The notes: generated from the letters alone by a model not told the origin. DNA of 64,000 bases from Roseovarius albus (GCF_900172335.1 NZ_FWFX01000007.1:1-64000), one strand, 5' to 3'. Positions 1 to 9,008 are shown, counted from the first letter of the stretch. Numbers and translations: made by a program.

Positions 1-72
1 AAACAACGCGAAAGGATCAAACTGAAGACGCTCGAAGCGCGGCGCTTGCATCACCGCAAACACGCCGCATAA
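1..72 (+). CDS. C-terminal end of an unidentified protein, cut by the window edge
   Basis: Frame 1 is open from the first base and stops at a TAA at 70-72, giving about 23 residues that are very rich in Lys and Arg (ends LHHRKHAA). I do not recognise the family. A basic tail next to an integrase-bearing region would fit a DNA-binding or mobile-element protein, but that is only a guess and the stretch could be chance. Confidence 0.3.
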   Translation, partial: KQRERIKLKTLEARRLHHRKHAA

Positions 73-107
73 TCAAACCAACAAGATGAGCCAAACTCTC
101 ACTTAGT

Positions 108-320
108 TTAGGCCCACATTGGTTCCAAAAACTCTGGTGACGGACAGTCGGATTGCCAAACCCAATTGCTGCTGCGGGACAGCATTGACGAATTGCCACC
201 CGGAATATTGGCGAACTGTTTGTCGATTGCTGCTATGAACTTCTGACGACGCTGGTGAATGGGGTTGCTGACCTTTGGCTTCTCAACCGCTTCCAACTTG
301 AATTGCTTTTCTAATGACAT
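108..320 (-). CDS. Short DUF6641-like protein, probably truncated
   Basis: The ATG at 320 is preceded on the minus strand by a strong AAGGAG ribosome site six bases away, so this is a genuine start; an upstream alternative at 353 lacks one. The 70-residue product opens MSLEKQFKLEAVEKPKVSNP followed by IHQRRQKFIAAIDKQ, which resembles the N-terminus of DUF6641-type proteins (PxxxRRxKxxAxxxxQ). That family is usually clearly longer. After about residue 40 the likeness stops and the sequence turns Ser/Trp-rich, so the gene looks truncated or shifted. Family assignment is from memory and moderately weak. Confidence 0.45.
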   Translation of the reverse strand: MSLEKQFKLEAVEKPKVSNPIHQRRQKFIAAIDKQFANIPGGNSSMLSRSSNWVWQSDCPSPEFLEPMWA

Positions 321-726
321 GCCGATCTCCTTTTTGCTGGAGACTGTGTCCATCTATCTGAGCGGAGGTGACAACGGTTCAGTCAAATTTGTGGATAGTG
401 ATTAGAAAGCTTGAGAATAATTCCACCATTTTTAGAAACATTAATAATCCTATTCATTATTCCAATTCTCAATATGAAAAGCTGGCTAGAAAGTCGGATT
501 AAAACATTACATTTTAAGCCCAGCATAGACCAAAAAATGATTAACTGAGTTGAACAATAACATCCTCGAATAACCGTTACCAAAAGCTCGCAGCGGACAT
601 CGAATGGCATCGCAGAATTAGTGTGCATTGAGCCCAGTCTTCCGAATGCTGCGCTTGAAACGAATGGCAGCTTTGTATTTATCAGCTAATGATGATCTTT
701 ATTGATGCAGCATTTTTAGCGATTTT
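321..726. other. Intergenic, AT-rich, no gene seen
   Basis: No ORF here has a credible ribosome site or protein character. The stretch holds the left copy of a 44-bp repeat (437-480) and an 8-base inverted pair (ttgagaat near 409, attctcaa near 465). It also forms the 3' flank of the Na/Pi transporter gene. Confidence 0.6.
437..480. repeat. Left copy of a 44-bp imperfect direct repeat
   Basis: This copy matches 5624-5667 at 38 of 44 positions in the same orientation. Both share AATAATCCTATTC and end CAATATGAAAA. Weaker similarity (CCACC then a T-rich tract) continues about 15 bases to the left. The core contains AATAAT and ATTATT arms around a 7-base loop. The two copies bracket the transporter/STAS/SpoIIE/SBP cassette. 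Confidence 0.75.
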
Positions 727-2334
727 TCAATGGCCATGGCGCCCCAGTTCGCCATATCGGCGACATATCTCACCAGCCAGCCAAATCAGGCGCTCGCAAT
801 AGTTGGCGGACGCCAATAGGTGCTGTCTATTATCAGCATCGACGGCGTCTTCTCCAGCGAGATACGCGGCGCGTACTGATTTAATTCCGTTCCCTTCGTC
901 GGATGTCATTCGGGAGAGCATGTCAATGTCATCCGCTGCTCGGTCCTGAGCCACATCCGCAAGCAAATGAAGAATTGTATCCAATCCTTCGATCATTGCG
1001 TCAGGAAAGGACAGGTCGGGAGCGTTCTTACGCAATTGTGTGATCTCTGTCGCAAGTCCATTCATCGTTTGTCTTGCCGCGATCAGATTGGCTTGCACCT
1101 TCAAAATGGTATCCAACTGATCGTATGCATCGGCCCCTAAATCTGTTGAAGATGTAACCGAGTTGACCGCTGTTGAGACTGAACCCTCCAAGCTGTCGAA
1201 CGCATCCAATGCATCTGCCAACGCTCGGTTCGAGCGGGCGGGCCGCATCGCATCCAGTGCGGCTGTTAGCGGATTGATTAGTCGGGCTTGTTCGAGTTCT
1301 ATGAGGTGAAAGGCAAGTCCTGCTTCTTTCGGGAGATTTCCAGTCAGATATTTAGGTTTGGAATGCTGCTCGATCACTGTTTCTGGTGCGATCCACATAA
1401 GAAGCCGTGCAGTCCCGGCCAGCGCAAGTAAAAGAAACGGCACGGGGATTGAATTGAAGACCAAATAAACGACCGCCGCCTGAGTGCCGGGGTCATTGCT
1501 GATCGCCGATACTCCGGCCGCCACAAACGGAACACCAAGATTGATTTCGATATAAAGGAGCGGAACGAGAATGAGTGCTGCCAGAAAGTTGAATCCAACA
1601 AGATAAAGCGCGACCTGCCGCGCGACGCCGGTTAAGCCTGACGCCAAAAGATAAGTCAGCACCGAAGATCCCACATTGGCGCCGTAAACGAACATGATAG
1701 CCTCAGTCAGTTCGAACAAACCAGCGCGTTGGAAGGCAATCATTACGACGGTAACCGCGACTGACGATTGAACCAGTATGGTGAGTGCGGCGCCAATCAA
1801 AAAGCCCATCATCGGTTGTCCGCGGGTAATTTCAACAGCCGCTTGAAACCATGCTTGGGTTTCTAAACTGGCGGCCCCTTCGCGCATAATCTGAAGTCCG
1901 AGAAACATCAGGCCAATGCCGAAAGCGACGCCCGCCAAACGCGCCGCGGATATGCCGCCATAGGCATAAAAAATACCTGAAGCGCCAACCAGCAGCATCA
2001 CGGCTATCTGGATGTCGATTGTCAAAAATAGAACTGTAAGCCCGGCTCCGACCGACACTCCTAGAATAACAGGTTGTGCTTGTCGAAGGTTCATCATTCC
2101 AGCGCGCACCAAGCCAACCATCAAAAAGACCGAGGCGGCTGCGCTTTGGGTGATAGTGATCATTACGGCGCCAACACCAATCCCTGTCAGCGGCGTGGCG
2201 GTCAGTTTTGCCACTCTCGTGCGCAGCGTGTGCCCCGCATACAGTTTTAGATTTTGGCTCAGAAACTGAAGCGCAAAGAAAAACAGGCCAAGACCGCCAA
2301 AGATGGTTGCTGTGATCATCAGGTTTGAGGGCAT
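727..2334 (-). CDS. Na/Pi-cotransporter family protein with PhoU-like C-terminal domain
   Basis: The 535-residue membrane protein has the two inverted Na_Pi_cotrans repeats expected of NptA-type phosphate symporters. Each carries a glutamine-serine motif: TQSAAAS near residue 64 and VQSSVAV near residue 189. The first copy has QSA where the family normally has QSS. Hydrophobic helices run to about residue 315. The rest, about 340-530, is soluble and helical like the PhoU-related tails of such proteins. The ATG at 2334 overlaps the STAS stop by one base (TGATG), so the pair is translationally coupled; an in-frame TTG one codon earlier is less likely. Phosphate is the family substrate; the substrate here is inferred. 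Confidence 0.88.
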   Translation of the reverse strand: MPSNLMITATIFGGLGLFFFALQFLSQNLKLYAGHTLRTRVAKLTATPLTGIGVGAVMITITQSAAASVFLMVGLVRAGMMNLRQAQPVILGVSVGAGLTVLFLTIDIQIAVMLLVGASGIFYAYGGISAARLAGVAFGIGLMFLGLQIMREGAASLETQAWFQAAVEITRGQPMMGFLIGAALTILVQSSVAVTVVMIAFQRAGLFELTEAIMFVYGANVGSSVLTYLLASGLTGVARQVALYLVGFNFLAALILVPLLYIEINLGVPFVAAGVSAISNDPGTQAAVVYLVFNSIPVPFLLLALAGTARLLMWIAPETVIEQHSKPKYLTGNLPKEAGLAFHLIELEQARLINPLTAALDAMRPARSNRALADALDAFDSLEGSVSTAVNSVTSSTDLGADAYDQLDTILKVQANLIAARQTMNGLATEITQLRKNAPDLSFPDAMIEGLDTILHLLADVAQDRAADDIDMLSRMTSDEGNGIKSVRAAYLAGEDAVDADNRQHLLASANYCERLIWLAGEICRRYGELGRHGH

Positions 2335-2669
2335 CAATCCAGCCCGTCGCGGGCTTCGGCTTCGCTGTCGCGAACGTCTATGATTGAGATGAAACCAGAG
2401 ATTTCAAATGTTTCGCGCACCAAGCTGTTTAATCCGAAAACTCTTAATGCCCGATCGTCACGCGAAAGCGACTTCGCTGTTCCCAGCAACACACGAAGTC
2501 CCGCACTTGCCATGAACGTCACTTTGCTCAGGTCGATAATGAGGCTTGTCATCTTTCCGTCGATGACTTGGACTATCGCCGCTTCGAACTCAGGCGCATT
2601 GCTTGAATCCAGTTTTCCTTCAGGGCGAACAAGGGCAACACTCCCATCATCTGTCACTTTAATATTCAA
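2334..2669 (-). CDS. STAS-domain anti-sigma-factor antagonist (SpoIIAA/RsbV-like)
   Basis: The 111-residue single-domain protein has the core DLSKVTFMASAGLRVLL. The Ser in ASAGLR sits where RsbV/SpoIIAA proteins are phosphorylated by their kinase and dephosphorylated by an RsbU/SpoIIE phosphatase. The start is a TTG at 2669 with AGGGGA upstream; no in-frame ATG lies before residue 40. It sits between the SpoIIE phosphatase gene (50 bp upstream, same strand) and the transporter gene it overlaps. The natural reading is that it is the substrate of that phosphatase. Whether its target is a sigma pathway or the transporter cannot be seen. Confidence 0.9.
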   Translation of the reverse strand: MNIKVTDDGSVALVRPEGKLDSSNAPEFEAAIVQVIDGKMTSLIIDLSKVTFMASAGLRVLLGTAKSLSRDDRALRVFGLNSLVRETFEISGFISIIDVRDSEAEARDGLD

Positions 2670-2718
2670 TGTATGATCCCCTGTTGACCGCTTGACCCGG
2701 TATGTTCGCCCACATTTT

Positions 2719-4557
2719 TCATGCGTTTATCACGATATAATAGGAATTCTTGTCTGCCTGTCGAGCGTAGGAAAATGCCGAGCTGATTTCACGAACGACG
2801 TGCAAACCCAACCCACCTATGGGACGCTCATCCACTGAAAGCGTTGTGTCTGGTGCATCAACGGTCGAAGGATCAAATCCTGGACCCGTATCTGAGATCG
2901 TCAACACCAGATCCGAGCTGGTTTGTGTAACATCGACCTCAATTTCAATCGGCACGTCAGTGCACCCGCCCGCGTGATTGACGACGTTTGATGCGATTTC
3001 ATCGAGGATAAGTTGCGCCTTGGCAGTCAGATCTGCATTACTCTCAGCCAAAGCCTCAGCCATCTCGTCGCTGAGTTTGCTGACCGCCTGCATCGTTGCA
3101 GGGGCGGAACCGTTCCAACGCACTGTTTCATTGCCATGGAACGTCGCTGCAAGGACGGTCACGTCATCCGTTCGATCTGCCTCCCCTTCGTGATCTGCAA
3201 CTGCATGTATAATGGCCCGAACGATTTCTGCCGTTGACCGTTCTGGGAGTTTTGTTAGCAGATCGCTCAAGCCCTGATCGCCAAATAATCTATCTTGGGC
3301 GTCAGAGGCCTCTGTCACACCATCAGTGTACAGCAACAAAGTCTCACCCTCTTCCATCTGCGTTAGAGATTGCGAGTAGTGCTGTCCTGGTACCGCACCG
3401 ACAACTGGACCATTTCGATCAGGTAAGGGGCTGATCCGACCACTAGCACTTAGTCGCAGCGGTGGGTTGTGGCCAGCATTGCAGTGGGTCAAGAGTCCAG
3501 TTTTCAAATCGAGCAGTCCAACAAAAAGCGTAACGAACATATTCCGATGATCACCGCGGCACAGCTCTTCGTTGACTGCGGTAACAATATCCTTGGCGGG
3601 TACACCTTCAAGCGCAAATGACTTCACCATCGTTTTCGTAACCGCCATCAGCAAGGCTGCCGGAACGCCCTTATCCGACACGTCCCCGATTACGACGCAA
3701 AGCGTTTGGTCACCTACGTGAAAAGCATCATAAAAATCACCGCCAACTTCTCGTGCAGGTTCCAATGCGGCTGAAAGAGAGATTGGATGTCCTTTGGTCA
3801 GCGCATTAAAATCATGCGGCACCATGGAAAGCTGCATTTCTCGTCCGATGTTCAGTTCGCTTTCCATGCGCGCCTGAGCTGTCAATTCTGACTCGTACAC
3901 GGCTTGCTGATCCAGCATCTGGTTGAAGGCCGATATCACTTGCCCCATCTCGTCTGGCGGCCCTTCTATAACACGGGTACGCGACCTGTCACTTTTCGCG
4001 GTGTTGATTGCCTTCAGAAGCCGATCCAGTGGCACGCCAACAATGCGGCGAAGCGCGAAAAGTGCGGCACCCACTTCCATAGCAACTGCCGCCAAGGCAA
4101 TAAACGCCGCAAGCAATAACCTGTCGCGGGTTTGCGTTCGAATTTCGATTTGCGTGATCAAGAACACAATTTCTCCGATCTCGCGCGGTCCAGCCCCGGC
4201 ATCAAAGATCACCTGCCCGCGGAAAAGAAGCTCGTCACCCTGCAACGCAGATTCATGACCGGCCTGCGCCATAATCTCCCCGTCCTCGCCAAAAATTCGG
4301 ACGACCACGATTTCCCGGTTCGTAGCAATCGCCTCTAGGCTCAAATTGATCTGTTCGTAATCGAGGTTCCAAAGCGGGTTCGCCAGAGCTGCGCTCTGCG
4401 TCCGCAACAGCGCCGCAGAGTTTTCTTCGAGACGAGTCAGCGCATTCCGATGAGCCATGAATTCTATGGCTGTAAACACCCCGAGAACCGAAAGAAAAAT
4501 CAAGGGCACTGTAATTCTGAGAAATCGACCGCGAACAGATTTGTGCAAAGATTTCAC
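2719..4557 (-). CDS. Membrane SpoIIE-family phosphatase fused to a HATPase (RsbU-RsbW-like)
   Basis: The 612-residue protein contains, in order: a membrane segment near 13-31, a periplasmic domain of about 110 residues, a second membrane segment near 145-170, a HAMP linker, a PP2C/SpoIIE domain and a C-terminal GHKL ATPase. Phosphatase metal motifs are visible: EVGGDFYD, GDVSDKG, LYTDGVTEA and TDDVTVL. The ATPase has an N box (LDEIASNVVNHA), DTGPGFDP and GGLGLHVV. One polypeptide thus carries both the phosphatase and the kinase type of a partner-switch system. The start is a GTG at 4557 with a GGAG site. It diverges from the solute-binding protein gene and likely acts on the adjacent STAS protein. 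Confidence 0.9.
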   Translation of the reverse strand: MKSLHKSVRGRFLRITVPLIFLSVLGVFTAIEFMAHRNALTRLEENSAALLRTQSAALANPLWNLDYEQINLSLEAIATNREIVVVRIFGEDGEIMAQAGHESALQGDELLFRGQVIFDAGAGPREIGEIVFLITQIEIRTQTRDRLLLAAFIALAAVAMEVGAALFALRRIVGVPLDRLLKAINTAKSDRSRTRVIEGPPDEMGQVISAFNQMLDQQAVYESELTAQARMESELNIGREMQLSMVPHDFNALTKGHPISLSAALEPAREVGGDFYDAFHVGDQTLCVVIGDVSDKGVPAALLMAVTKTMVKSFALEGVPAKDIVTAVNEELCRGDHRNMFVTLFVGLLDLKTGLLTHCNAGHNPPLRLSASGRISPLPDRNGPVVGAVPGQHYSQSLTQMEEGETLLLYTDGVTEASDAQDRLFGDQGLSDLLTKLPERSTAEIVRAIIHAVADHEGEADRTDDVTVLAATFHGNETVRWNGSAPATMQAVSKLSDEMAEALAESNADLTAKAQLILDEIASNVVNHAGGCTDVPIEIEVDVTQTSSDLVLTISDTGPGFDPSTVDAPDTTLSVDERPIGGLGLHVVREISSAFSYARQADKNSYYIVINA

Positions 4558-4640
4558 CTAGTGCTCCGCTGTTGGCCGTAGAGTATTGACCATGTTATAT
4601 ATCATATTGCCATTTTGAAGAAGTTTGCGCTGGAGAACAG

Positions 4641-5402
4641 ATGTTTCGCAAAGCTTTACTGACATTAACTCTGACATTCTCTGTTCCGGCTCAGGCGCAG
4701 GATATCAGGTTTGTGACATTGGACTGGGCACCCTACGTGTATGGCAAAGACGGCCAAATCATCGGCCCCGGGCGTGAACTTATCGAAGCAGCCTGCGATT
4801 CCGCCGAGCTTGAATGTACGTTCGATATTTTCCCGTGGCGGCGCGCGCAGGAAATGATGCGCGAAGGCCTTGCTGACGGAATGATGGTTATTGGCCGAAA
4901 CGCGGAACGCGAAACTTGGCTGGACTATTCCGTGCCGATAATCCGCACCGAATACGGTTTTTTCGTGCATGCTCAGGACCCGCTTATATTGGAAGGGATG
5001 CATTCAATTCAGGGCAAAAGGGTCGGCGTATTCGCCCCTTCCAATACGGCGGTTAATCTTGAAGAAATACGGGCAAACATGGAAACAACCGGCCTCGAAC
5101 CGATTATGATCGATCAACGCCCTGATGACGCTTCCGGGTTTAGGAAGTTGGCTGCGAAAAGGCTGGATGCCGTCTATTCAAATCGTGACAGGGGCCACCG
5201 AGTTCTTGAAGCAAATGAGCTGACAAGCGATGTTCGGTATGCCGGTATGGATCGACCAATTCTTTATTACGCTGCAATCCGAAAGACCTTTGCTGATCCC
5301 GAAATTTCCGAAAGATTCTTTGCCTCCCTGAGCGGAAGTTTCACTGATGGCAGCGCAGCCGCGATCATAGAAAATTATGGATTAGAACCAGCACCACAAT
5401 AG
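4641..5402 (+). CDS. Family-3 periplasmic solute-binding protein, lone
   Basis: The 253-residue protein begins with a short signal peptide ending AQA before QDIRFVTL. The rest is SBP_bac_3-like: LDWAPYVYGKDG, a central DGMMVIGRNAERETWLDYSVP and GKRVGVFAPSNT. The ATG has GGAG six bases upstream. No permease or ATPase gene accompanies it. Instead it is divergent, 83 bp apart, from the sensor-like SpoIIE protein, whose periplasmic domain could receive a bound solute. That pairing is inference; a role as an orphan transporter subunit is the alternative. Confidence 0.82.
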   Translation: MFRKALLTLTLTFSVPAQAQDIRFVTLDWAPYVYGKDGQIIGPGRELIEAACDSAELECTFDIFPWRRAQEMMREGLADGMMVIGRNAERETWLDYSVPIIRTEYGFFVHAQDPLILEGMHSIQGKRVGVFAPSNTAVNLEEIRANMETTGLEPIMIDQRPDDASGFRKLAAKRLDAVYSNRDRGHRVLEANELTSDVRYAGMDRPILYYAAIRKTFADPEISERFFASLSGSFTDGSAAAIIENYGLEPAPQ

Positions 5403-5474
5403 CTCAACGGCATAGATGGTTTAAAACCTGACATTGGTTCATTTGCCCGAGATGTCCGTTTCGTCCCGCAAAAT

Positions 5475-5514
5475 GGCCATTAACGCTTGAGGCAGCGAAT
5501 GACCGTTAATTGCC
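5475..5514. terminator. Candidate terminator after the solute-binding protein gene
   Basis: The arms GGCCATTAACG (5475-5485) and CGTTAATTGCC (5504-5514) pair at 10 of 11 positions around an 18-base loop and are followed on the plus strand by TTTT. The loop is long for an intrinsic terminator, so termination here is tentative. Confidence 0.35.
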
Positions 5515-5623
5515 TTTTCAGCATTTCACGGTTGTTACATATTTTAGCGAACATCTAATTCTCGAAACGCTTTAAATGACCCAACCTTTCGCTTTGGGAA
5601 CAACACCACCTTTCTTTATAAAA

Positions 5624-5667
5624 AACACTAATAATCCTATTCGTTATTCCCTTTTCCAATATGAAAA
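5624..5667. repeat. Right copy of the 44-bp imperfect direct repeat
   Basis: It lies 20 bases beyond the integrase stop codon and matches 437-480 at 38 of 44 positions. On the minus strand it contains a weak hairpin (AATAAC/ATTATT) followed by GTGTTTTTT, so it could also act as the integrase terminator. Recombination site, terminator and repeated extragenic element are all possible. Confidence 0.75.
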
Positions 5668-5687
5668 AGGGGGCCATTCCAACAGCC

Positions 5688-6977
5688 TTACAAATCCATC
5701 AGATCATCCGGCTCCACCCAGTATTCATTGCTTATTGGGGTAGCCCTTGGTGCAGATGGTTGCTCATCACCTCTGACTTGGAGGTTTCTGACCATTTCGT
5801 TAGTCGGTGCCATCTTCTTCAGATAAAAACGTTCAAGCTGATCTACGGACGTCCCAGCCGCTTTCGCCAGCGTGTAGATATTGACCTTGCCATGAGAGCT
5901 TCTGAGCCGTGATTGAAGCGCATAATGGCGCAGGGAGTAGGGGGTCAGCTTCTTGTCTTCATCCACCAATCCGGCTTTCTCCAAGATATGGTTGAAGATA
6001 CGTCTGGCTGTGCTGATCGCTGTTCGTCTGTTTGGATAGTCTGGCATCCATACGTAGTCATCAGGATCGAACTTGGACAATTCTGTTGGGAACTTGAGGC
6101 TCCCGTAGAGGGCTACTGCCAAGGGTAATGTCGGGCTATCCCTTCGACCCGTTTTCCCTTTACGAATGTTGAGCTCCAGATGGACAGGATCTTTCTTCAC
6201 TTGAACGTCTTTATGCTTAAGCCCAAACAGTTCCCCTTCTGTGGGCCTCAGGAAGCTGTGGACGACAAACTTGAACATTTTGGCATGATGGGCCGTGATC
6301 GGCACGCCCCGAACCACATCGCCTCTACTGGCGCAGGCAAAGGATTCTTTTGAGAACCTGATATATTCAGCATCCGTAAAGGCGTGCCGAGGGGCATCAA
6401 CAGTCTTTTGCTTGGGTAGCAAAGGCAAGGTCTGCATCAAGCCATCTTCAACGGCAAGAGACAGTGTTTTCCTGATGATGATGACATGCTTGTATTTGGT
6501 GGATTCAGCCAGAGGTTTTGATCTGCTCTCATCCAGATGCATCAAATAGGTCCGAACCATGCCAGACGTGATCTTAGTGACATCGTATTTGCCGAAGTAA
6601 TAGATCAATCCATCATTCGGACGGTTCAGCAGCTTACCGTCACTGCTGGACCATTTTGAGTTCTTCTGCATCGACATGAGAAGCTTGGCATAATGCTCAA
6701 AACTGTTGGATTTCTTTTGGGCGAAATCGCTATTGGCTTTGCTGTGAAAGTTATCAGCAAACTCATGAGCCGCTTCGATGGCTTCAATCCGACTGACCTC
6801 CTTAGTCGACCTGACGACATTCTTTCCAGCCAACGTATCTCTTAAGCGAACATACCAATAAGGGCTTTTACCGGTTTTATAAATTGCCAGCCCTTTACGC
6901 AGATGCTTGATCGAAGTGATTGCATCTTTTGATTTTTTTGAAGTCTTGGAAACTCGAGCCAAAATACGCTCTTTCAA
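5688..6977 (-). CDS. Tyrosine recombinase / phage-type integrase
   Basis: The 429-residue protein has a SAM-like N-terminal region (LMSMQKNSKW) and a catalytic half with FLRPTEGELFGLKHKDV (first Arg), TPYSLRHYALQSRL (second Arg) and ERFYLKKM (nucleophilic Tyr). The box-II His is Tyr (PYSLR), and no clear His/Trp precedes the final Tyr (LAKAAGTS), so the active site is non-canonical. The only usable start is a TTG at 6977. The gene begins 82 bp beyond the 3' end of tRNA-Phe, the standard position for an island integrase that uses the tRNA end as its attachment site. Its cargo is presumably to the left. Confidence 0.9.
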   Translation of the reverse strand: MKERILARVSKTSKKSKDAITSIKHLRKGLAIYKTGKSPYWYVRLRDTLAGKNVVRSTKEVSRIEAIEAAHEFADNFHSKANSDFAQKKSNSFEHYAKLLMSMQKNSKWSSSDGKLLNRPNDGLIYYFGKYDVTKITSGMVRTYLMHLDESRSKPLAESTKYKHVIIIRKTLSLAVEDGLMQTLPLLPKQKTVDAPRHAFTDAEYIRFSKESFACASRGDVVRGVPITAHHAKMFKFVVHSFLRPTEGELFGLKHKDVQVKKDPVHLELNIRKGKTGRRDSPTLPLAVALYGSLKFPTELSKFDPDDYVWMPDYPNRRTAISTARRIFNHILEKAGLVDEDKKLTPYSLRHYALQSRLRSSHGKVNIYTLAKAAGTSVDQLERFYLKKMAPTNEMVRNLQVRGDEQPSAPRATPISNEYWVEPDDLMDL

Positions 6978-7059
6978 AGTGTATAACGGTGTATAACTTA
7001 TTTGAGTAATTCAAATTGCACAACGGGTTTCAAAATAACCTTATATATCAGGGTATTAG

Positions 7060-7134
7060 TGGTGCCCGGGGGCGGAATCGAACCACCGACACGAGGATTT
7101 TCAATCCACTGCTCTACCCCTGAGCTACCCGGGC
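7060..7134 (-). tRNA. tRNA-Phe (anticodon GAA), CCA encoded
   Basis: The minus strand folds into a full cloverleaf: acceptor GCCCGGG pairing with CCCGGGC, D arm GCTC/GAGC, anticodon loop TTGAAAA and T arm GGTGG-TTCGATT-CCGCC. The 3' CCA is encoded at 7060-7062. The anticodon stem GTGGA/TCCTC has one T-T mismatch. The gene follows yacG on the same strand, and its 3' end faces the integrase gene. Confidence 0.95.
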
Positions 7135-7212
7135 ACGGGGAACGCTTTTGCGTTCGGGTGCAGGCCTTCTAGGCGAGCGGGGGCAGGGTGTCCAGAGGGT
7201 TTGGCAAAAAAA

Positions 7213-7395
7213 TCAGTGCGGTCGTGCGTTTTGTTTAGAGAGCTCTTCGACCACGCGTTCGGCGTCCTCTGGATCTTGTGAAGGCAGGGCGTAATCGCCG
7301 CTCATCCAGCGGCCCAGGTCGACGTCGGCACAGCGTTTCGAACAGAATGGTCGCACCTTCTGTTCGGTGTCTTTGCCGCAGATCGGGCAGCTCAT
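7213..7395 (-). CDS. yacG: YacG, zinc-binding DNA gyrase inhibitor
   Basis: This 60-residue protein has the YacG signature: CPICGK, then PFCSKRCADVDLGRWMSGDY, four Cys binding one zinc. The family binds GyrB and blocks gyrase. The C-terminal half is acidic and unstructured, as usual. Its ATG overlaps the stop of the RNase E/G gene (ATGA), placing it at the end of an infA-maf-RNase-yacG block conserved in Rhodobacterales. Confidence 0.95.
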   Translation of the reverse strand: MSCPICGKDTEQKVRPFCSKRCADVDLGRWMSGDYALPSQDPEDAERVVEELSKQNARPH

Positions 7396-8420
7396 GACAG
7401 GGCCTCGTGATAGGGCAGGCGGTCGCGTTTGCGTTGCAACTCATAGTGCCCCAATGGTGTCCAGCCGACCAGTGCGGTTTCCACCGTATCGGCGCGGAAA
7501 GCCGCACGCAGGGCGTTTTCAAACTGACGACGGTGCTTCTTTGACATTGGGGCCAGGTCCAAAGTGATCTGCCCGCCAATTCCTCTGATGCGACACTGGC
7601 GAGGCAGGTCGGCGGCGGCGGTGAGATTGGCTTTGAGGCCCGCTGCCGGAGACATATCACTGCCGGTGTTGATATCAACGGCAGTTAGGGCGCGGGTGGG
7701 CTCGATGAACATGCTGGCCCCAGATCCCAATGCCACTTGAGAGCTTTCCAGTTCGGCCATTGTATCCGCCACGCCGGTTGCTTCAAAGCTGCCACTTTCT
7801 GTTTCGATTTGCGCCGGTTCAACCCATTCGCGCCAGGCCAGCGCATGCGGTCCATCGCCTTCAGTCAGTTTCTCGGGATCATTACCCTCAGCGTCCTCCA
7901 GAATGGCTGCTGCTAAATCTGTCATCGCCTCGATATCTTCGGCAATCTCCCCCATATCGGCGTCAACGCAGGATGAGCGTACAATCAGTCCCATGGTTGA
8001 CCCTTCAGGCATCACGGTCTTGGCCAAGCCCAGCAGGGTATCGCGCAGATCTTCATCCTTGATACTGCGCGAGATGTTGATGCCGGGAGCCTCGGGCGTG
8101 ACAATCGCATAACGGCTTTTGAACAGGACCTTCGCGGTCACTGGGATCGCCTTGCCTGGTTCGGCATAGCCGGTGACCTGCACCAGAATGGATTGACCCG
8201 GAGACAGCCCCTTGATCTGGCGCAGAAAGCCCATGCCATCGGGGGTTTTCACAAACATGCCGCCCTGACCCTTGATCGGTCTGTCGGCAATGGCGCGGTA
8301 AATCGCACCGGGGCGCGGCGCGTCGTGATCAAGATACAGATCTTCAAGCTGTCCATCGACCATAAGCGCCGCAGCTTCAAGTTCTCCAAAATGATCCAGA
8401 ACGATCTGACGTCCCTTCAT
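7392..8420 (-). CDS. Ribonuclease E/G family protein (short form)
   Basis: The real start is the ATG at 8420 (MKGRQIVLD), which overlaps the maf stop as ATGA; this gives 342 residues. An S1-like N-terminal region is followed by the RNase E/G catalytic core with two acidic sites, [10 protein letters not shown] and [11 protein letters not shown], matching the two metal-binding Asp positions of RNase E. The CPxCxG zinc-link and the long disordered C-terminal scaffold of RNase E are absent. It is therefore closer to RNase G or a reduced paralogue and probably monomeric or differently assembled. It is coupled at both ends to maf and yacG. Confidence 0.88.
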   Translation of the reverse strand: MKGRQIVLDHFGELEAAALMVDGQLEDLYLDHDAPRPGAIYRAIADRPIKGQGGMFVKTPDGMGFLRQIKGLSPGQSILVQVTGYAEPGKAIPVTAKVLFKSRYAIVTPEAPGINISRSIKDEDLRDTLLGLAKTVMPEGSTMGLIVRSSCVDADMGEIAEDIEAMTDLAAAILEDAEGNDPEKLTEGDGPHALAWREWVEPAQIETESGSFEATGVADTMAELESSQVALGSGASMFIEPTRALTAVDINTGSDMSPAAGLKANLTAAADLPRQCRIRGIGGQITLDLAPMSKKHRRQFENALRAAFRADTVETALVGWTPLGHYELQRKRDRLPYHEALS

Positions 8421-8995
8421 GATGAACCTTTCCAAATGGGGTAACCCGCTGCCTGCAGCAGATTGGCTGTTTCTGTGATGGGCAATCCTACCACGGCAGT
8501 AAAAGAGCCCTGAATCCACGGGATGAACGCCCCAGCAGGCCCCTGGATGCCGTAACTGCCAGCCTTGCCCTGCCAGTCGCCTGTCGCCAAATAGCCGTTC
8601 AGCTCTTCGTCACTGAGGCGTTTCATCTTCACGGCTGTGACAACATCTCGTTGCCAGAGGCGATCACCGGTGCGGACAGCCACGGCAGTAATCACTGAAT
8701 GGCGACGTCCTGACATCGCGCGCAAGAATCGCGCGGCCTCATCCCGGTCATCCGGTTTGCCCAAAATTCGGCGGCCAAGGGCCACGGTGGTATCTGCGGA
8801 AAGAACGATTTCCCCCTCGTTCAGGGGGATGGCCTGCGCTTTCTCGGTTGCCATGCGGATGCAATAAGGGCGAGGCAATTCGCCCCTGTGCGGGGTCTCA
8901 TCAATCTCGGGGGGGCGAATTTCATCCGCCACAACGCCAATCTGTGCCAGCAGATCCCGGCGGCGCGGGCTGCCCGATCCCAGGATTAAACGCAT
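8417..8995 (-). CDS. maf: Maf family nucleoside triphosphate pyrophosphatase
   Basis: The 192-residue protein opens [16 protein letters not shown], the Maf substrate loop. It continues with a conserved ATEKA segment, [10 protein letters not shown] and a [13 protein letters not shown] helix. Maf proteins hydrolyse non-canonical or modified nucleotides such as dTTP/UTP or m7GTP. The gene ends in an ATGA overlap with the RNase E/G start and begins 13 bp after the infA stop, so the block is likely one transcript. Confidence 0.94.
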   Translation of the reverse strand: MRLILGSGSPRRRDLLAQIGVVADEIRPPEIDETPHRGELPRPYCIRMATEKAQAIPLNEGEIVLSADTTVALGRRILGKPDDRDEAARFLRAMSGRRHSVITAVAVRTGDRLWQRDVVTAVKMKRLSDEELNGYLATGDWQGKAGSYGIQGPAGAFIPWIQGSFTAVVGLPITETANLLQAAGYPIWKGSS

Positions 8996-9008
8996 TTAAA
9001 ACAGTCGC

